Assembly: GCF_019793435.1 (NCBI RefSeq)
Contig: NZ_JAILYH010000008.1
Location: 248,001-312,000 of the forward strand
Length of the DNA: 64,000 nucleotides
Source: Rhizobium redzepovicii
Lineage (GTDB): Bacteria; Pseudomonadota; Alphaproteobacteria; Rhizobiales; Rhizobiaceae
Direction of reading: 5' to 3'
The position numbers and the translations under genes were made by a program. The notes below the pieces were generated by a model. The model was given only the letters and a program-made list of their open reading frames with translations, had not been told where the DNA came from and ran no database searches. Position 1 is the stretch's first letter; each line of letters begins with the position of its first letter. Below, piece after piece: positions 9,462 to 17,935 of this stretch.

Positions 9462-10418
9462 CTAGGCCTTCTGCGGCGTCTCCGGTACCGGCGTCAGCGC
9501 CGCACCCTTCTCGAACCAGGCGATGAGATTGTCGGCGACGAGATCGGCCATGGCGTTGCGGGTCGGCACCGAGGCGGAGGCGACGTGCGGCAGGAGCACC
9601 GCATTGGCCGGTTCCAGCAGGCCGACCGGCACGGTCGGCTCGTCATAGAAGACGTCGAGACCGGCGGCACCGAGCGCGCCGGAAGCAAGGGCTGCACTCA
9701 GCGCCTCCTCGTCCACCGTCCAGCCGCGGCCGACATTGACGAGAATACCGTCAGGACCAAGGGCTGCCAGAATATCGGCATCGATCGTCTTATGGGTCTG
9801 CGGCGTCTTCGGAACGATGGCGATCAGCGTATCCGCCGCTTCCGCCAGCCCCTTCAGCGTCGGGTGATAATCATAGGGTGCATCGGCATGGCGCGAGCGC
9901 GTGTGATAGCTGATCTTCACCTTGAACGGCTCCAGCCGCTTGGCGATTTCGAGCCCGATGCGGCCAAGGCCGTAGAGCCCGATATGGCGGCCCTTGAGCG
10001 AGAAGCGCGACAGCGGATAGGTCGCGCCCGGCTTCCAGTTGCCGGCGCGCAGCCACGCCTCGGCCCGCGGCAATTCGCGGATCGTGTTCAACAGCAGGCC
10101 GATCGCCGTATCGGCGACTTCGTCGTTCAGCACATCAGGCGTATTGGTGACGACGATGCCCTTTTCGGCGGCGCGCTTCACATCCATGCCGTCATAGCCG
10201 ACGCCGAAACTGGCAATCACCTCGACAGCAGGCAGCTGGTCCATCCACGCACCCGGGAAAGCGCCGGAGACAGCGACGCCGCGGATGCGGCCGGCGGTCT
10301 CGGCGTCGAGCGCAAGCTTTTCCTCGCGCGCGACGGCGATGATGTCAAAACGATCCTTCAAACTTTCGAGAACACGCTCGTGTATCTTCCCAGGAACGAG
10401 AATGGCGATGCGGGACAT
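9462..10418 (-). CDS. D-isomer-specific 2-hydroxyacid dehydrogenase
   Basis: This 318-residue NAD(P)-dependent enzyme has the Rossmann motif GLGRIG (150-155) and the catalytic Arg231 (NVGRG), Glu260 (DVFYDEP) and His278 (LLPHVAS). The family reduces 2-keto acids such as glyoxylate and hydroxypyruvate to D-hydroxy acids; the GhrA/GhrB-like pattern suggests this activity, but the substrate is not proven. A LacI regulator ends 28 bases upstream on the same strand, so it probably controls or is co-transcribed with this gene. Confidence 0.88.
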   Translation of the reverse strand: MSRIAILVPGKIHERVLESLKDRFDIIAVAREEKLALDAETAGRIRGVAVSGAFPGAWMDQLPAVEVIASFGVGYDGMDVKRAAEKGIVVTNTPDVLNDEVADTAIGLLLNTIRELPRAEAWLRAGNWKPGATYPLSRFSLKGRHIGLYGLGRIGLEIAKRLEPFKVKISYHTRSRHADAPYDYHPTLKGLAEAADTLIAIVPKTPQTHKTIDADILAALGPDGILVNVGRGWTVDEEALSAALASGALGAAGLDVFYDEPTVPVGLLEPANAVLLPHVASASVPTRNAMADLVADNLIAWFEKGAALTPVPETPQKA

Positions 10419-10446
10419 GGCTTTTCCTCTTGGATACGGTCTTGAT

Positions 10447-11469
10447 TCAGGCGCGGGGCCGATGAGGACTGGTCGACTGGCGGATGCGCATTTCCGGTTT
10501 GATCAGATGCATGCCGTCAGGCTCGTGGCTACCGGCAAGGCGGTCGAGCAGCGCCCGGGCCGCCAGGCGCCCGACCTCGGTCTGGCCGTTCCAGACGGTC
10601 GTCAGCGCTGGCGTGGCGATCGACGCCTCCTCGAGGTCGTCGTAACCGGTGACGGAAATATCGCGTCCCGGCACTAGGCCGGCACGGGCAATCCCGTTCA
10701 TCAACCCGATCGCCACCAGATCGTTCCAGCAGACGGCGGCCGTCGGCTTCTGCGGCAGCGACAGGAAATGCACCGCCGCCTCGAAGCCGCCCTGTTTCGA
10801 GCGCGGGCCGGGGATGCGCAGGTTCGGATCGACCTCGATGCCGGCCTTGCGCAGCGCGTTCACATAACCCTGATAGCGGTCGCGGCCGGTGGATGTCTGA
10901 TCCGTACCGCCGATCATAGCGATCGAGCGGTGGCCGAGGCCGATCAGGTGGTTGGTGGCAAGCGAGATGCCGTAACTGTCGTCGCCGCGATAGGTCGGCA
11001 GGTCCTGGCCCTCCATCGAACGGGCGACCAAGATCGCCGGCATGCCGTTTTCTTCCGCCAGTTGCACGTCCTCAGGCGGCGTGCCGATCGCCGGCGACAT
11101 GATGACGCCGTCGCCGCCGAGCTGCAGAAGCGTCTCGATGAAGGTGCGCTGCTTTTCGACATTGTCGTAATGGTTGGAAAGGATGAAGGTGTGGCGGCTG
11201 CGATCGAGTTCGCTTTCGATCGCCTTCAGGATTTCCCCGTAGAACGGGTTCATGATGTCATGCACGACGACGCCGATGATGCCGGAGCGCGAAGTGCGAA
11301 GGCTGGCGGCGCGGCGATTGTAGATATAGCCGAGCGCGCGCGCCTGTTCTTTGATCTTTTCCCGGGTATTGCCGGCGACGAGCGGGCTGTCGCGTAAGGC
11401 AAGCGATACCGTCGCCGTTGAAATGCCGAGTGTTTCGGCAATTGTGGAAAGCTTGATCTTCTGGACCAC
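10447..11469 (-). CDS. LacI-family transcriptional regulator
   Basis: This 340-residue regulator has an N-terminal helix-turn-helix (IKLSTIAETLGISTATVSLA), a hinge helix region near residue 50 and a periplasmic-binding-like effector domain. The start is a GTG at 11469, preceded by GGAGGAGG; upstream codons in frame overlap this site. It directly precedes a 2-hydroxyacid dehydrogenase gene and probably answers to a sugar or sugar acid. Its promoter region contains TTTAATTAAA at 11540-11549, which is symmetric but too AT-rich to call an operator. Confidence 0.88.
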   Translation of the reverse strand: MVQKIKLSTIAETLGISTATVSLALRDSPLVAGNTREKIKEQARALGYIYNRRAASLRTSRSGIIGVVVHDIMNPFYGEILKAIESELDRSRHTFILSNHYDNVEKQRTFIETLLQLGGDGVIMSPAIGTPPEDVQLAEENGMPAILVARSMEGQDLPTYRGDDSYGISLATNHLIGLGHRSIAMIGGTDQTSTGRDRYQGYVNALRKAGIEVDPNLRIPGPRSKQGGFEAAVHFLSLPQKPTAAVCWNDLVAIGLMNGIARAGLVPGRDISVTGYDDLEEASIATPALTTVWNGQTEVGRLAARALLDRLAGSHEPDGMHLIKPEMRIRQSTSPHRPRA

Positions 11470-11589
11470 GTGTCCTCCTCCAGGCAGCACGCAAGACAGC
11501 AAGACCACGCCGGCTAACCGGCGCGGCCCCCTTAAAATGTTTAATTAAAAGATTTAACCGGCGGAAGCAATTCGTCTTTCAGGGTATTT

Positions 11590-12102
11590 TCAGTCTTCGT
11601 CCGGTTCTTCGATATGAAGGGCTTCGGCCTGCAGATTGCCGTCGATCGCCTTTAGCAGCCGGACGAGATTGCGGATTTCCTTTTCGGAGAATGCCTGCGT
11701 CGCCAGCCTGTCGCAGGCCGAGGCCGCCATTTCTATCCCCTGCACGCTGCCGCGCCCGAGCTCGGTGAGATAGACCTTGGTAAGGCGCGCATCCTCGGCA
11801 TCGGGTTTGCGCTCGAGAAAACCTTGCGCCTCCATGCGGCCGATCGTGCGCGTCATCGTCGGCGCCTTGACGCCGAGCTTTTGCGCAAGCCCGCCGGCCG
11901 TCATGCCGTCGCTCTCAGCAAGCGAGAGGATGACACCGTCCTGGCCGGCATAGAGGCCGCTTTCGAGCAGGTTGCGAGAGAGCACCGTGCGCATGGAACG
12001 AGCCGCCTGGGTTAGCGCCGGCGAAAGGTCGACGAGCGTATACTCGGTCTGATCCTTCTTCTTGGACTTGTTCTTCTTACCGTCCTTATGCTTCTTTCCC
12101 AT
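11590..12102 (-). CDS. MarR-family regulator with Lys-rich N-terminus
   Basis: This 170-residue protein has a MarR winged helix (GGLAQKLGVKAPTMTRTIGR, then the wing FLERKPDAEDARLTKVYLT). The N-terminus is unusual: GKKHKDGKKNKSKKKDQ is nearly all Lys, Gly and polar residues, a flexible basic tail before the dimerisation helix. ATG 12102 is preferred since AAGGG lies six bases upstream; ATG 12108 is too close to it. The gene is divergent from the creatininase-family gene, which it may regulate. Confidence 0.85.
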   Translation of the reverse strand: MGKKHKDGKKNKSKKKDQTEYTLVDLSPALTQAARSMRTVLSRNLLESGLYAGQDGVILSLAESDGMTAGGLAQKLGVKAPTMTRTIGRMEAQGFLERKPDAEDARLTKVYLTELGRGSVQGIEMAASACDRLATQAFSEKEIRNLVRLLKAIDGNLQAEALHIEEPDED

Positions 12103-12187
12103 AGCCATCCCTTTGATCTTTAAGCGCTGGCGCCGCTGCGATATGACATTGCCCAGGATCTCGTCATAAACAAGAGGCAACGACCGG

Positions 12188-12976
12188 ATGATGACGCCTT
12201 CGCCCCGCTTCGACGATAGCGACCCGGTCTCCGCCCGCGGCGGGCGCCGCCCGATCGCCGTACTGCCGCTCGGCGCTTACGAACAGCACGGCCCGCACCT
12301 GCCCTTCGAAACCGACACCCTGATTGCGGAAGGCATTGCCGGACGATTGAAGGCGGCCTTATCAGCCGGCCTGCCGGTCACCTTCCTGCGCGCCGAATCT
12401 GTCGGCTATTCCATAGAGCACATGGATGTTGAAGGAACGAAGACGCTCGCGTTCGACGAAGCGGTCGACCGCTGGCTCGGCATCGCCGAGCGCCTGGCCG
12501 AGCAGGATATCCGCAAACTGGTGATGCTGAACGCCCATGGCGGCAATTCGCCCCTGATGACGATCGTCGCCACCGAGGCACGGATCCGCTTCGCCATGCT
12601 TGCCGTGGCGACAAGCTGGACCCGCTTCGGTCTGCCCGATGGCCTGATCCCGCCGGAGGAAAAGGCGATCGGCATCCATGGCGGCGACATCGAGACCTCG
12701 GTGATGCTGGCGCTTCATCCCGACATGGTCGATATGGCGAAGGCGGCGGACTTCCCTTCCCGACAAAGCGAATTTACCGGGCGCTTCAAGCATCTGCGCG
12801 CCTACGGGCCGCATGCTTTCGGCTGGAAGATGTCGGATCTCAATCCCCAGGGCGCGGCAGGAAACGCCGCGGCTGCGACGGCTGAAAAGGGCGAAGCGCT
12901 GATTGCCCATGCGGTGAAAGGACTAGTGGAATTGCTGCGTGATGTCGACGCCTTCGACATCACGCAGTTCCGGTAA
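12188..12976 (+). CDS. Creatininase-family amidohydrolase
   Basis: This 262-residue protein has the metal-binding signatures of creatinine amidohydrolases: LGAYEQHGPHLP (Glu32, His34), Asp43, LNAHGGN (115-120) and HGGDIETS (Glu169). The family cleaves cyclic or linear amides using two metal ions and includes creatininase, formamide hydrolases in flavin or deazaflavin pathways, and MftE; which of these applies is unclear. ATG codons at 12188 and 12191 are both possible starts. It is divergent from the MarR gene with an ~85-base shared control region. Confidence 0.87.
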   Translation: MMTPSPRFDDSDPVSARGGRRPIAVLPLGAYEQHGPHLPFETDTLIAEGIAGRLKAALSAGLPVTFLRAESVGYSIEHMDVEGTKTLAFDEAVDRWLGIAERLAEQDIRKLVMLNAHGGNSPLMTIVATEARIRFAMLAVATSWTRFGLPDGLIPPEEKAIGIHGGDIETSVMLALHPDMVDMAKAADFPSRQSEFTGRFKHLRAYGPHAFGWKMSDLNPQGAAGNAAAATAEKGEALIAHAVKGLVELLRDVDAFDITQFR

Positions 12977-13010
12977 AGATCGGCATCCGAGCGGTGCAGA
13001 CGATGTGATC

Positions 13011-13024
13011 TTATAACATTATAA
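13011..13024. promoter_or_regulatory. Possible Zur operator upstream of the CobW gene
   Basis: TTATAACATTATAA, in the context GATC...AAAC, is an AT-rich near-palindrome resembling the TTATAnnnTATAA-type Zur boxes of Rhizobiales. It lies ~100 bases before a CobW GTPase with a His-rich metal-binding loop, a class often repressed by Zur. The central bases break the symmetry, so it is a candidate only. Confidence 0.5.
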
Positions 13025-13123
13025 AACCCTTTGAACTGCCGCGCCCATGCCATTATATGAGACCAACCGTTTGAAGCAGCCGATCCAAACGGCTCGGCCG
13101 CACGCCTAATCCTAGAGGTTCTC

Positions 13124-14221
13124 ATGACCGACGCGATCTCCACGCAGAAGCCCATTCCCGTCACCGTGCTCACCGGTTATCTCGGCGCCGGCAAGACGAC
13201 ATTGCTCAACCGCATCCTTTCCGAAAATCACGGCAAGAAATATGCGGTCATCGTCAATGAGTTCGGCGAAATCGGCATCGACAACGACCTGATCGTCGAG
13301 TCGGACGAAGAAATCTACGAGATGAACAATGGCTGCGTCTGTTGCACGGTGCGCGGCGACCTGATCCGTGTCGTCGAAGGCCTGATGCGCCGTCCCGGTC
13401 GCTTCGACGGCATCATCGTCGAAACCACGGGCCTTGCCGATCCGGTACCGGTCGCCCAGACCTTCTTCATGGACGATGACGTGCGCGCCAAGACCGAGCT
13501 CGACGCGGTCATCGCCCTTGTCGACGCCAAGCACCTGCCGCTGCGGCTGAAGGACAGCCGCGAGGCGGAAGACCAGATCGCCTTCGCCGACGTCGTCGTC
13601 ATCAACAAGAGCGACCTGGTGACCCCGGAAGAGCTCGATGTGATCGAAGACATCGTCCGCGCCATCAACCCGGCCGCGCGTGTCTACAAGACCAGCCGCT
13701 CCGGCGTCGACCTCGCCCGCGTGCTCGATCAGGGCGCCTTCAACCTGGAGCGCGCGCTGGAAAACGATCCGCATTTCCTTGAGCATGGCCATGACGACCA
13801 TATCTGCGGCCCGGATTGCGATCACGACCACCACCATCATGATCATGAGCATGATCACCACGGGCACGAGCATCATCACCATGGCGCCCATCAACATGGT
13901 GCCATGTCGGCGATCCATGATGTGACGGTGCAATCGGTATCGCTGCGCGGCGGTCAGATGAACCCGGAGCGCTTCTTCCCCTGGATCCAAAAGATCACCC
14001 AGACGCAGGGGCCGAACATTCTCCGCCTCAAGGGCATCATCGCCTTCAAGGACGATCCCGAGCGTTACGTCGTCCAGGGCGTGCACATGATCATCGAGGG
14101 CGATCACCAGCGGCCGTGGAAGGACGGCGAGAAGCATGAAAGCCGTCTCGTCTTCATCGGCCGCGATCTCGACCGCGAGAAGCTCGAAGCCTCCTTTAAG
14201 GCCTGCGAGGCAGCCGCCTGA
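13124..14221 (+). CDS. CobW/ZNG1-type GTPase metallochaperone, His-rich
   Basis: This 365-residue G3E GTPase has a P-loop GYLGAGKTT (18-26), the family metal motif CVCC (71-74), the switch segment VETTGLADP and NKSD (161-164). Between the GTPase and the C-terminal CobW_C domain lies a loop (221-258) with about 19 histidines plus CGPDC. Such loops bind zinc or other divalent metals; the family delivers metals to target enzymes or helps cobalamin synthesis. The possible Zur site upstream favours a zinc role. The stop codon overlaps the start of the WD40 gene. Confidence 0.9.
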   Translation: MTDAISTQKPIPVTVLTGYLGAGKTTLLNRILSENHGKKYAVIVNEFGEIGIDNDLIVESDEEIYEMNNGCVCCTVRGDLIRVVEGLMRRPGRFDGIIVETTGLADPVPVAQTFFMDDDVRAKTELDAVIALVDAKHLPLRLKDSREAEDQIAFADVVVINKSDLVTPEELDVIEDIVRAINPAARVYKTSRSGVDLARVLDQGAFNLERALENDPHFLEHGHDDHICGPDCDHDHHHHDHEHDHHGHEHHHHGAHQHGAMSAIHDVTVQSVSLRGGQMNPERFFPWIQKITQTQGPNILRLKGIIAFKDDPERYVVQGVHMIIEGDHQRPWKDGEKHESRLVFIGRDLDREKLEASFKACEAAA

Positions 14222-15210
14222 TGCCGACAGTTGCACCGCTTGATCTCGACGGCCACGTTCTGGCCGTCGAATTTTTAGGTGATGTCCCCTTCTTTGCCAG
14301 CGCCAACGGCACGTTTCACCGGCTGGATGGCAGCGACAGGGTTTCAGAAGCCCACCAAGGCATGCTCACCGCCATCCGCGATCCCTATAGCGAGAGCCTG
14401 ATCTCGGGCGGCGAGGATGGCAAGGTGCTGCGCATCTCAGCCGACGGCAGCGTCAGCGAACTCGCCAGCGCGCCGCGCAAGTGGATCTCGCAGGTCGCGG
14501 CCGGCCCGCAAGGCGCCATTGCCTATTCCTACGGCAAGAGTTCGCTCGTGCGCCTTGCTGACGGCACGACCAAGGAATTTGCCGAGGAGCGCACGGTCGA
14601 AGGCCTTGCCTTCGCGCCGAAGGGCCTGCGCATCGCAGCCGCGCGCTATAACGGCGTGTCGCTGCACTGGATCGGTATGAACGCCAAGCCGATCGACCTC
14701 GAATGGAAGGGTGCGCATACCGGCGTCACCTTCTCGCCCGATGGCAATTTCCTCGTCACCTCCATGCAGGAAAACGCGCTGCACGGCTGGAAACTCGACA
14801 GCAAGCCCGGCGCTGAAGCCCGCCACATGCGCATGACCGGTTACCCCACCAAAGTGAAATCACTCTCCTGGTCGGTCAAGGGCAAATGGCTCGCTTCGTC
14901 AGGCGCGCCGGCGGCGATCGTCTGGCCCTTCCAGGGCAAGGACGGGCCGATGGGCAAGGCGCCGCTCGAGCTCGGCACCCGCGCCAACATCATGGCGACC
15001 GCGGTGAAGTTCCATCCGCTCGAAGATATCCTCGCCATCGGCTTCATCGACGGCATGATCCTCGCCGTGCGCATCGCCGACAGCAAGGAGGCGCTGCTGC
15101 GCCGCCCCGGCAAGGGCGCGGTCACGGCGATGAGCTGGAGCAAAAACGGCAAGCTGCTCGCCTTCGCCTCCGAAGCCGGCGATTGCGGCGTCATCGATAT
15201 TTCGGCTTGA
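14221..15210 (+). CDS. WD40-repeat protein coupled to the CobW gene
   Basis: This 329-residue protein consists of WD40-like beta-propeller repeats (recurring S-P-D-G-N-F-L-V-T-S, LISGGEDGKVLRIS and LEDILAIGFIDG units), consistent with a single seven-bladed propeller. There is no signal peptide, so it should be cytosolic. Its ATG shares the A of the TGA stop of the CobW gene, implying translational coupling and joint function. WD40 proteins act as binding platforms; a partner role for the metallochaperone or its client is an inference from context. Confidence 0.85.
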   Translation: MPTVAPLDLDGHVLAVEFLGDVPFFASANGTFHRLDGSDRVSEAHQGMLTAIRDPYSESLISGGEDGKVLRISADGSVSELASAPRKWISQVAAGPQGAIAYSYGKSSLVRLADGTTKEFAEERTVEGLAFAPKGLRIAAARYNGVSLHWIGMNAKPIDLEWKGAHTGVTFSPDGNFLVTSMQENALHGWKLDSKPGAEARHMRMTGYPTKVKSLSWSVKGKWLASSGAPAAIVWPFQGKDGPMGKAPLELGTRANIMATAVKFHPLEDILAIGFIDGMILAVRIADSKEALLRRPGKGAVTAMSWSKNGKLLAFASEAGDCGVIDISA

Positions 15211-15236
15211 GCCTTATTGCTGGCCAGGACGACATC

Positions 15237-15722
15237 GTGACGGAAGCGGAAATCGTGGCGCTCGGCGCCGACCACATGCAGGCGGCCGCAACGATCAGGC
15301 GCGTGGCGCTGTGGCAGCGGCTGCCCTGGCTGCCGGATCTGCATACACCTGGTGAAGAAGAGCATTACTGGCGTATGCATCTGCTGCCGAATTGCACGAT
15401 CCTCGGCGCCGCCATGGGAAACCGGCTGGTCGGCATCATCGCCTATGGCGACGACTGGATAGAGCAGCTTTACGTTCTGCCTGACTTCCAGGGCATGGGC
15501 ATCGGCTCCCTGCTTCTTGGCTGCGCCAAGGAGGAGATGGATGAAATCAGGCTCTGGACGTTCCAACGCAATATCGGCGCCCGCGCTTTCTACGAGCGGC
15601 ACGGTTTTTCCATCGAGGAAGAGACCGACGGCGCCGACAATGAGGAAAAAGAAGCTGATGTGCGCTATCATTGGCGTCGGCTTCCGGAGTTGACGCCTGG
15701 CCTGCGACCATCTGGCGGCTAA
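15237..15722 (+). CDS. GNAT-family N-acetyltransferase
   Basis: This 161-residue protein has the GNAT acetyl-CoA binding motif (LYVLPDFQGMGIGSLLL, near residues 82-98) and the later NIGARAFYERHGF segment. The substrate is unknown. I chose a GTG at 15237 preceded by AGGA. A longer in-frame reading starts inside the WD40 gene and is only a shadow of it. It follows the CobW-WD40 pair by 26 bases and may be in the same transcript. Confidence 0.8.
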   Translation: MTEAEIVALGADHMQAAATIRRVALWQRLPWLPDLHTPGEEEHYWRMHLLPNCTILGAAMGNRLVGIIAYGDDWIEQLYVLPDFQGMGIGSLLLGCAKEEMDEIRLWTFQRNIGARAFYERHGFSIEEETDGADNEEKEADVRYHWRRLPELTPGLRPSGG

Positions 15723-15804
15723 AATCAGGGCTTGTCTAAAGCCTTGCCCGGGCAAAACATAAATCCGCGCAGGTATTGGCTGCGCAGTCGCAGAGGAAGC
15801 AGGA

Positions 15805-16623
15805 ATGCCGAAATCGACCGGCCTTGGTCTGGCCGAGCAACAGCCGCAGTCCTTGGACAATGCATTCGTCTGGGCGGTGATCCGCGCCGAGGCAATCGAG
15901 CTTGCCGCGCGCGAACCGATCCTGCAACGGCTGCTCGCCGCGCAGATAACGGCCACCTCCGGCAGCAATGAGATCATCGCCCACGTGCTCGCCGCACGGC
16001 TTGCTGGGACGCAGGTGGAAACCGGAGATCTGTTCGATCTCATCCTGTCCACCCTCAACGACGATATCATGCGGGCGATCGAGGCCGATCTCGTCGCCGT
16101 GCGCCAACGCGACCCGGCCTGCACGACATTTCTTCACGCGCTCCTGAACCTCAAGGGGTTTCATGCACTGCAGACGCACCGCATCGCCCACGCGCTCTGG
16201 AATGCCGGCCGCTCGGAGATCGCCACCTGGCTCGCCAATCTCGCCTCGCTGGTCTTCGGCCCGGATATCCATCCGGCCGCACGGATCGGCGCCTCCATCA
16301 TGCTCGACCACGGCTCGGGCATCGTCATCGGTGAAACGGCGGTGATCGAGGATGAAGTCTCGATCCTGCAGAATGTCACGCTCGGCGGCACTGGCAAGGA
16401 AACCGGCGACCGCCATCCGAAGATCCGCCATGGCGTGATGATCGGCGCCGGCGCCAAAATCCTTGGCAATATCGAAATCGGCGCCTTCAGCAAGATTGCT
16501 GCTGGCAGCGTCGTGTTGAAGCCGGTTCCCGAACATTGCACGGTCGCCGGCGTGCCGGCAACGCTGGTGCGTGTCCACCGCGCCGACGAAATCCCCGCCG
16601 AGACGATGGACCAGAATATTTAG
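15805..16623 (+). CDS. cysE: Serine O-acetyltransferase
   Basis: This 272-residue enzyme forms O-acetylserine from serine and acetyl-CoA, the first step of cysteine synthesis. It shows the N-terminal helical SATase domain (VWAVIRAEAIELAAREP) and the left-handed hexapeptide beta-helix from about residue 155, with IMLDHGSGIVIGETAV carrying the catalytic His and the VTLGGTGKETGDRHPKI loop. The length fits the family. Its TAG stop lies at the first bases of a RIME-type repeat. It stands alone between a GNAT gene and a convergent GGDEF gene. Confidence 0.95.
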   Translation: MPKSTGLGLAEQQPQSLDNAFVWAVIRAEAIELAAREPILQRLLAAQITATSGSNEIIAHVLAARLAGTQVETGDLFDLILSTLNDDIMRAIEADLVAVRQRDPACTTFLHALLNLKGFHALQTHRIAHALWNAGRSEIATWLANLASLVFGPDIHPAARIGASIMLDHGSGIVIGETAVIEDEVSILQNVTLGGTGKETGDRHPKIRHGVMIGAGAKILGNIEIGAFSKIAAGSVVLKPVPEHCTVAGVPATLVRVHRADEIPAETMDQNI

Positions 16624-16676
16624 AGCCATTCCAGCAAAAGCGTGAAGCGGTTTTGCGTCCGGAATTGCGTAAAACA
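16621..16676. repeat. RIME-type palindromic repeat (half element)
   Basis: TAGAGCCATTCCAG followed by AAGCGGTTTTGCGTCC and GGAATTGCGTAAAAC matches the left half of the element at 55286. ATTCC and GGAAT form the outer arms of an imperfect hairpin. It supplies the cysE stop codon and separates cysE from the convergent GGDEF gene, where it could also act as a terminator. Confidence 0.8.
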
Positions 16677-16687
16677 AACCCCGTCCG

Positions 16688-17845
16688 TTACGCGGCCTGC
16701 TGATTTTCTCCGAAGGCTTCGACCCGGTTGCGGCCTTCGCGCTTCGACCGATAGAGCGCCTCATCCGCCTTCTTTACCAGCTGTTCAAAATCTCCACCGC
16801 TTTCCCCACGCGTGGCGACGCCGATGCTCAGCGTCGGAAAGACGGCCAGATCCGGCCGCTGCATAACGGCCGCGGCAAAGGCAAGACGGATGTGCTCGGC
16901 AATTGCCACCGCCTCTTCCCGGGAAATGTTTTTCAGCACCGCCAGGAACTCGTCCCCGCCTTGACGGGCGAGCAGATCGTGGGAGGACATGATGCCTCGC
17001 GAGACGCTGGCGAAAAGCCGCAGGATATCGTCGCCGGCGGCGTGGCCATGCCGGTCGTTCAACTGCTTAAAGTGATCGATATCGATGATCAGCAGCGATA
17101 CCGGCTGAGAACCGAGGGCCGGCAGGCGCTGGGCAAGGCCGCCGCGATTGAGCGCGCCGGTCAGCGGATCGTGGTGGGCGAGTTCGGTCAGCTGATTTCG
17201 ACTGCGCTCGGCGGCCATCAGCACCATAGCCATGCTGCGCAGCATGATGAATGCGACCGCCGATACCGCCATCCAGCTATGGGCCACACTGCCGCCGAAA
17301 GGATCCGGCCCGCCGATCTCGCCGGTCGCCGCAAGAACGCTGCGCGCCGCAAAGATCATCGCAGTGCAGACATAGAGGCCGACGAGCAGGCCGGCCGAAT
17401 AAAGCTTCTCACGCCGGGCAATACCGATTGCCTCCCTTGCGACGGCAAGATCGCAGAGGCAGCAGATGACGGAGACATAGAGGAGCCTCGCCGACACCGC
17501 CGAGGGATCGCTGACAATAAGTGCGACAGGCACGCTGACGAGAAGGATGACCAGCCAGAAATAGCGCTGGTCAAGGGCCCGGCCGGCAAAGACCCGCACC
17601 GCGAAGAACATCAGCATGTAGCCGGCAATGGTCACGATATTGCCGCCGTCGACCGAAACCGAATAGGGAACGAGGTTGCGCAGCGCGACGAGGAAGGAAC
17701 CGACGCCGACAAGCAGGTTGCTCAAGCCCCACCAGAGCGGCCATCTCTCGAAGCGGCCGGTCGCATAGGCTGCGAGCTGGAGGATGCCCAGCACGAAGCA
17801 GCTCACGGCAACAATGAAATAGATCGTCCTGAGATCCAGCAGCAT
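16688..17845 (-). CDS. Diguanylate cyclase with membrane sensor (GGDEF)
   Basis: This 385-residue protein has six or seven N-terminal membrane helices (residues 5-220) and a C-terminal GGDEF domain starting near HHDPLTGALNRGGL. The active site RQGGDEF is intact, and IDIDHFKQLNDRHGHAAGD carries the metal and substrate residues, so cyclic-di-GMP synthesis is expected. An RxxD inhibitory site is not obvious before GGDEF. I use ATG 17845 since the upstream frame has only a TTG start. It is followed on the same strand, across 90 bases upstream, by a serine hydrolase gene. Confidence 0.9.
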   Translation of the reverse strand: MLLDLRTIYFIVAVSCFVLGILQLAAYATGRFERWPLWWGLSNLLVGVGSFLVALRNLVPYSVSVDGGNIVTIAGYMLMFFAVRVFAGRALDQRYFWLVILLVSVPVALIVSDPSAVSARLLYVSVICCLCDLAVAREAIGIARREKLYSAGLLVGLYVCTAMIFAARSVLAATGEIGGPDPFGGSVAHSWMAVSAVAFIMLRSMAMVLMAAERSRNQLTELAHHDPLTGALNRGGLAQRLPALGSQPVSLLIIDIDHFKQLNDRHGHAAGDDILRLFASVSRGIMSSHDLLARQGGDEFLAVLKNISREEAVAIAEHIRLAFAAAVMQRPDLAVFPTLSIGVATRGESGGDFEQLVKKADEALYRSKREGRNRVEAFGENQQAA

Positions 17846-17935
17846 GACGCTTTCCCGAAATTCTCGCGGACCATACAGCAAGCGTTTTGCGGTTTGATTG
17901 GGGGCTTCGCTAGAAATTTAACGATCACCGTTTTT

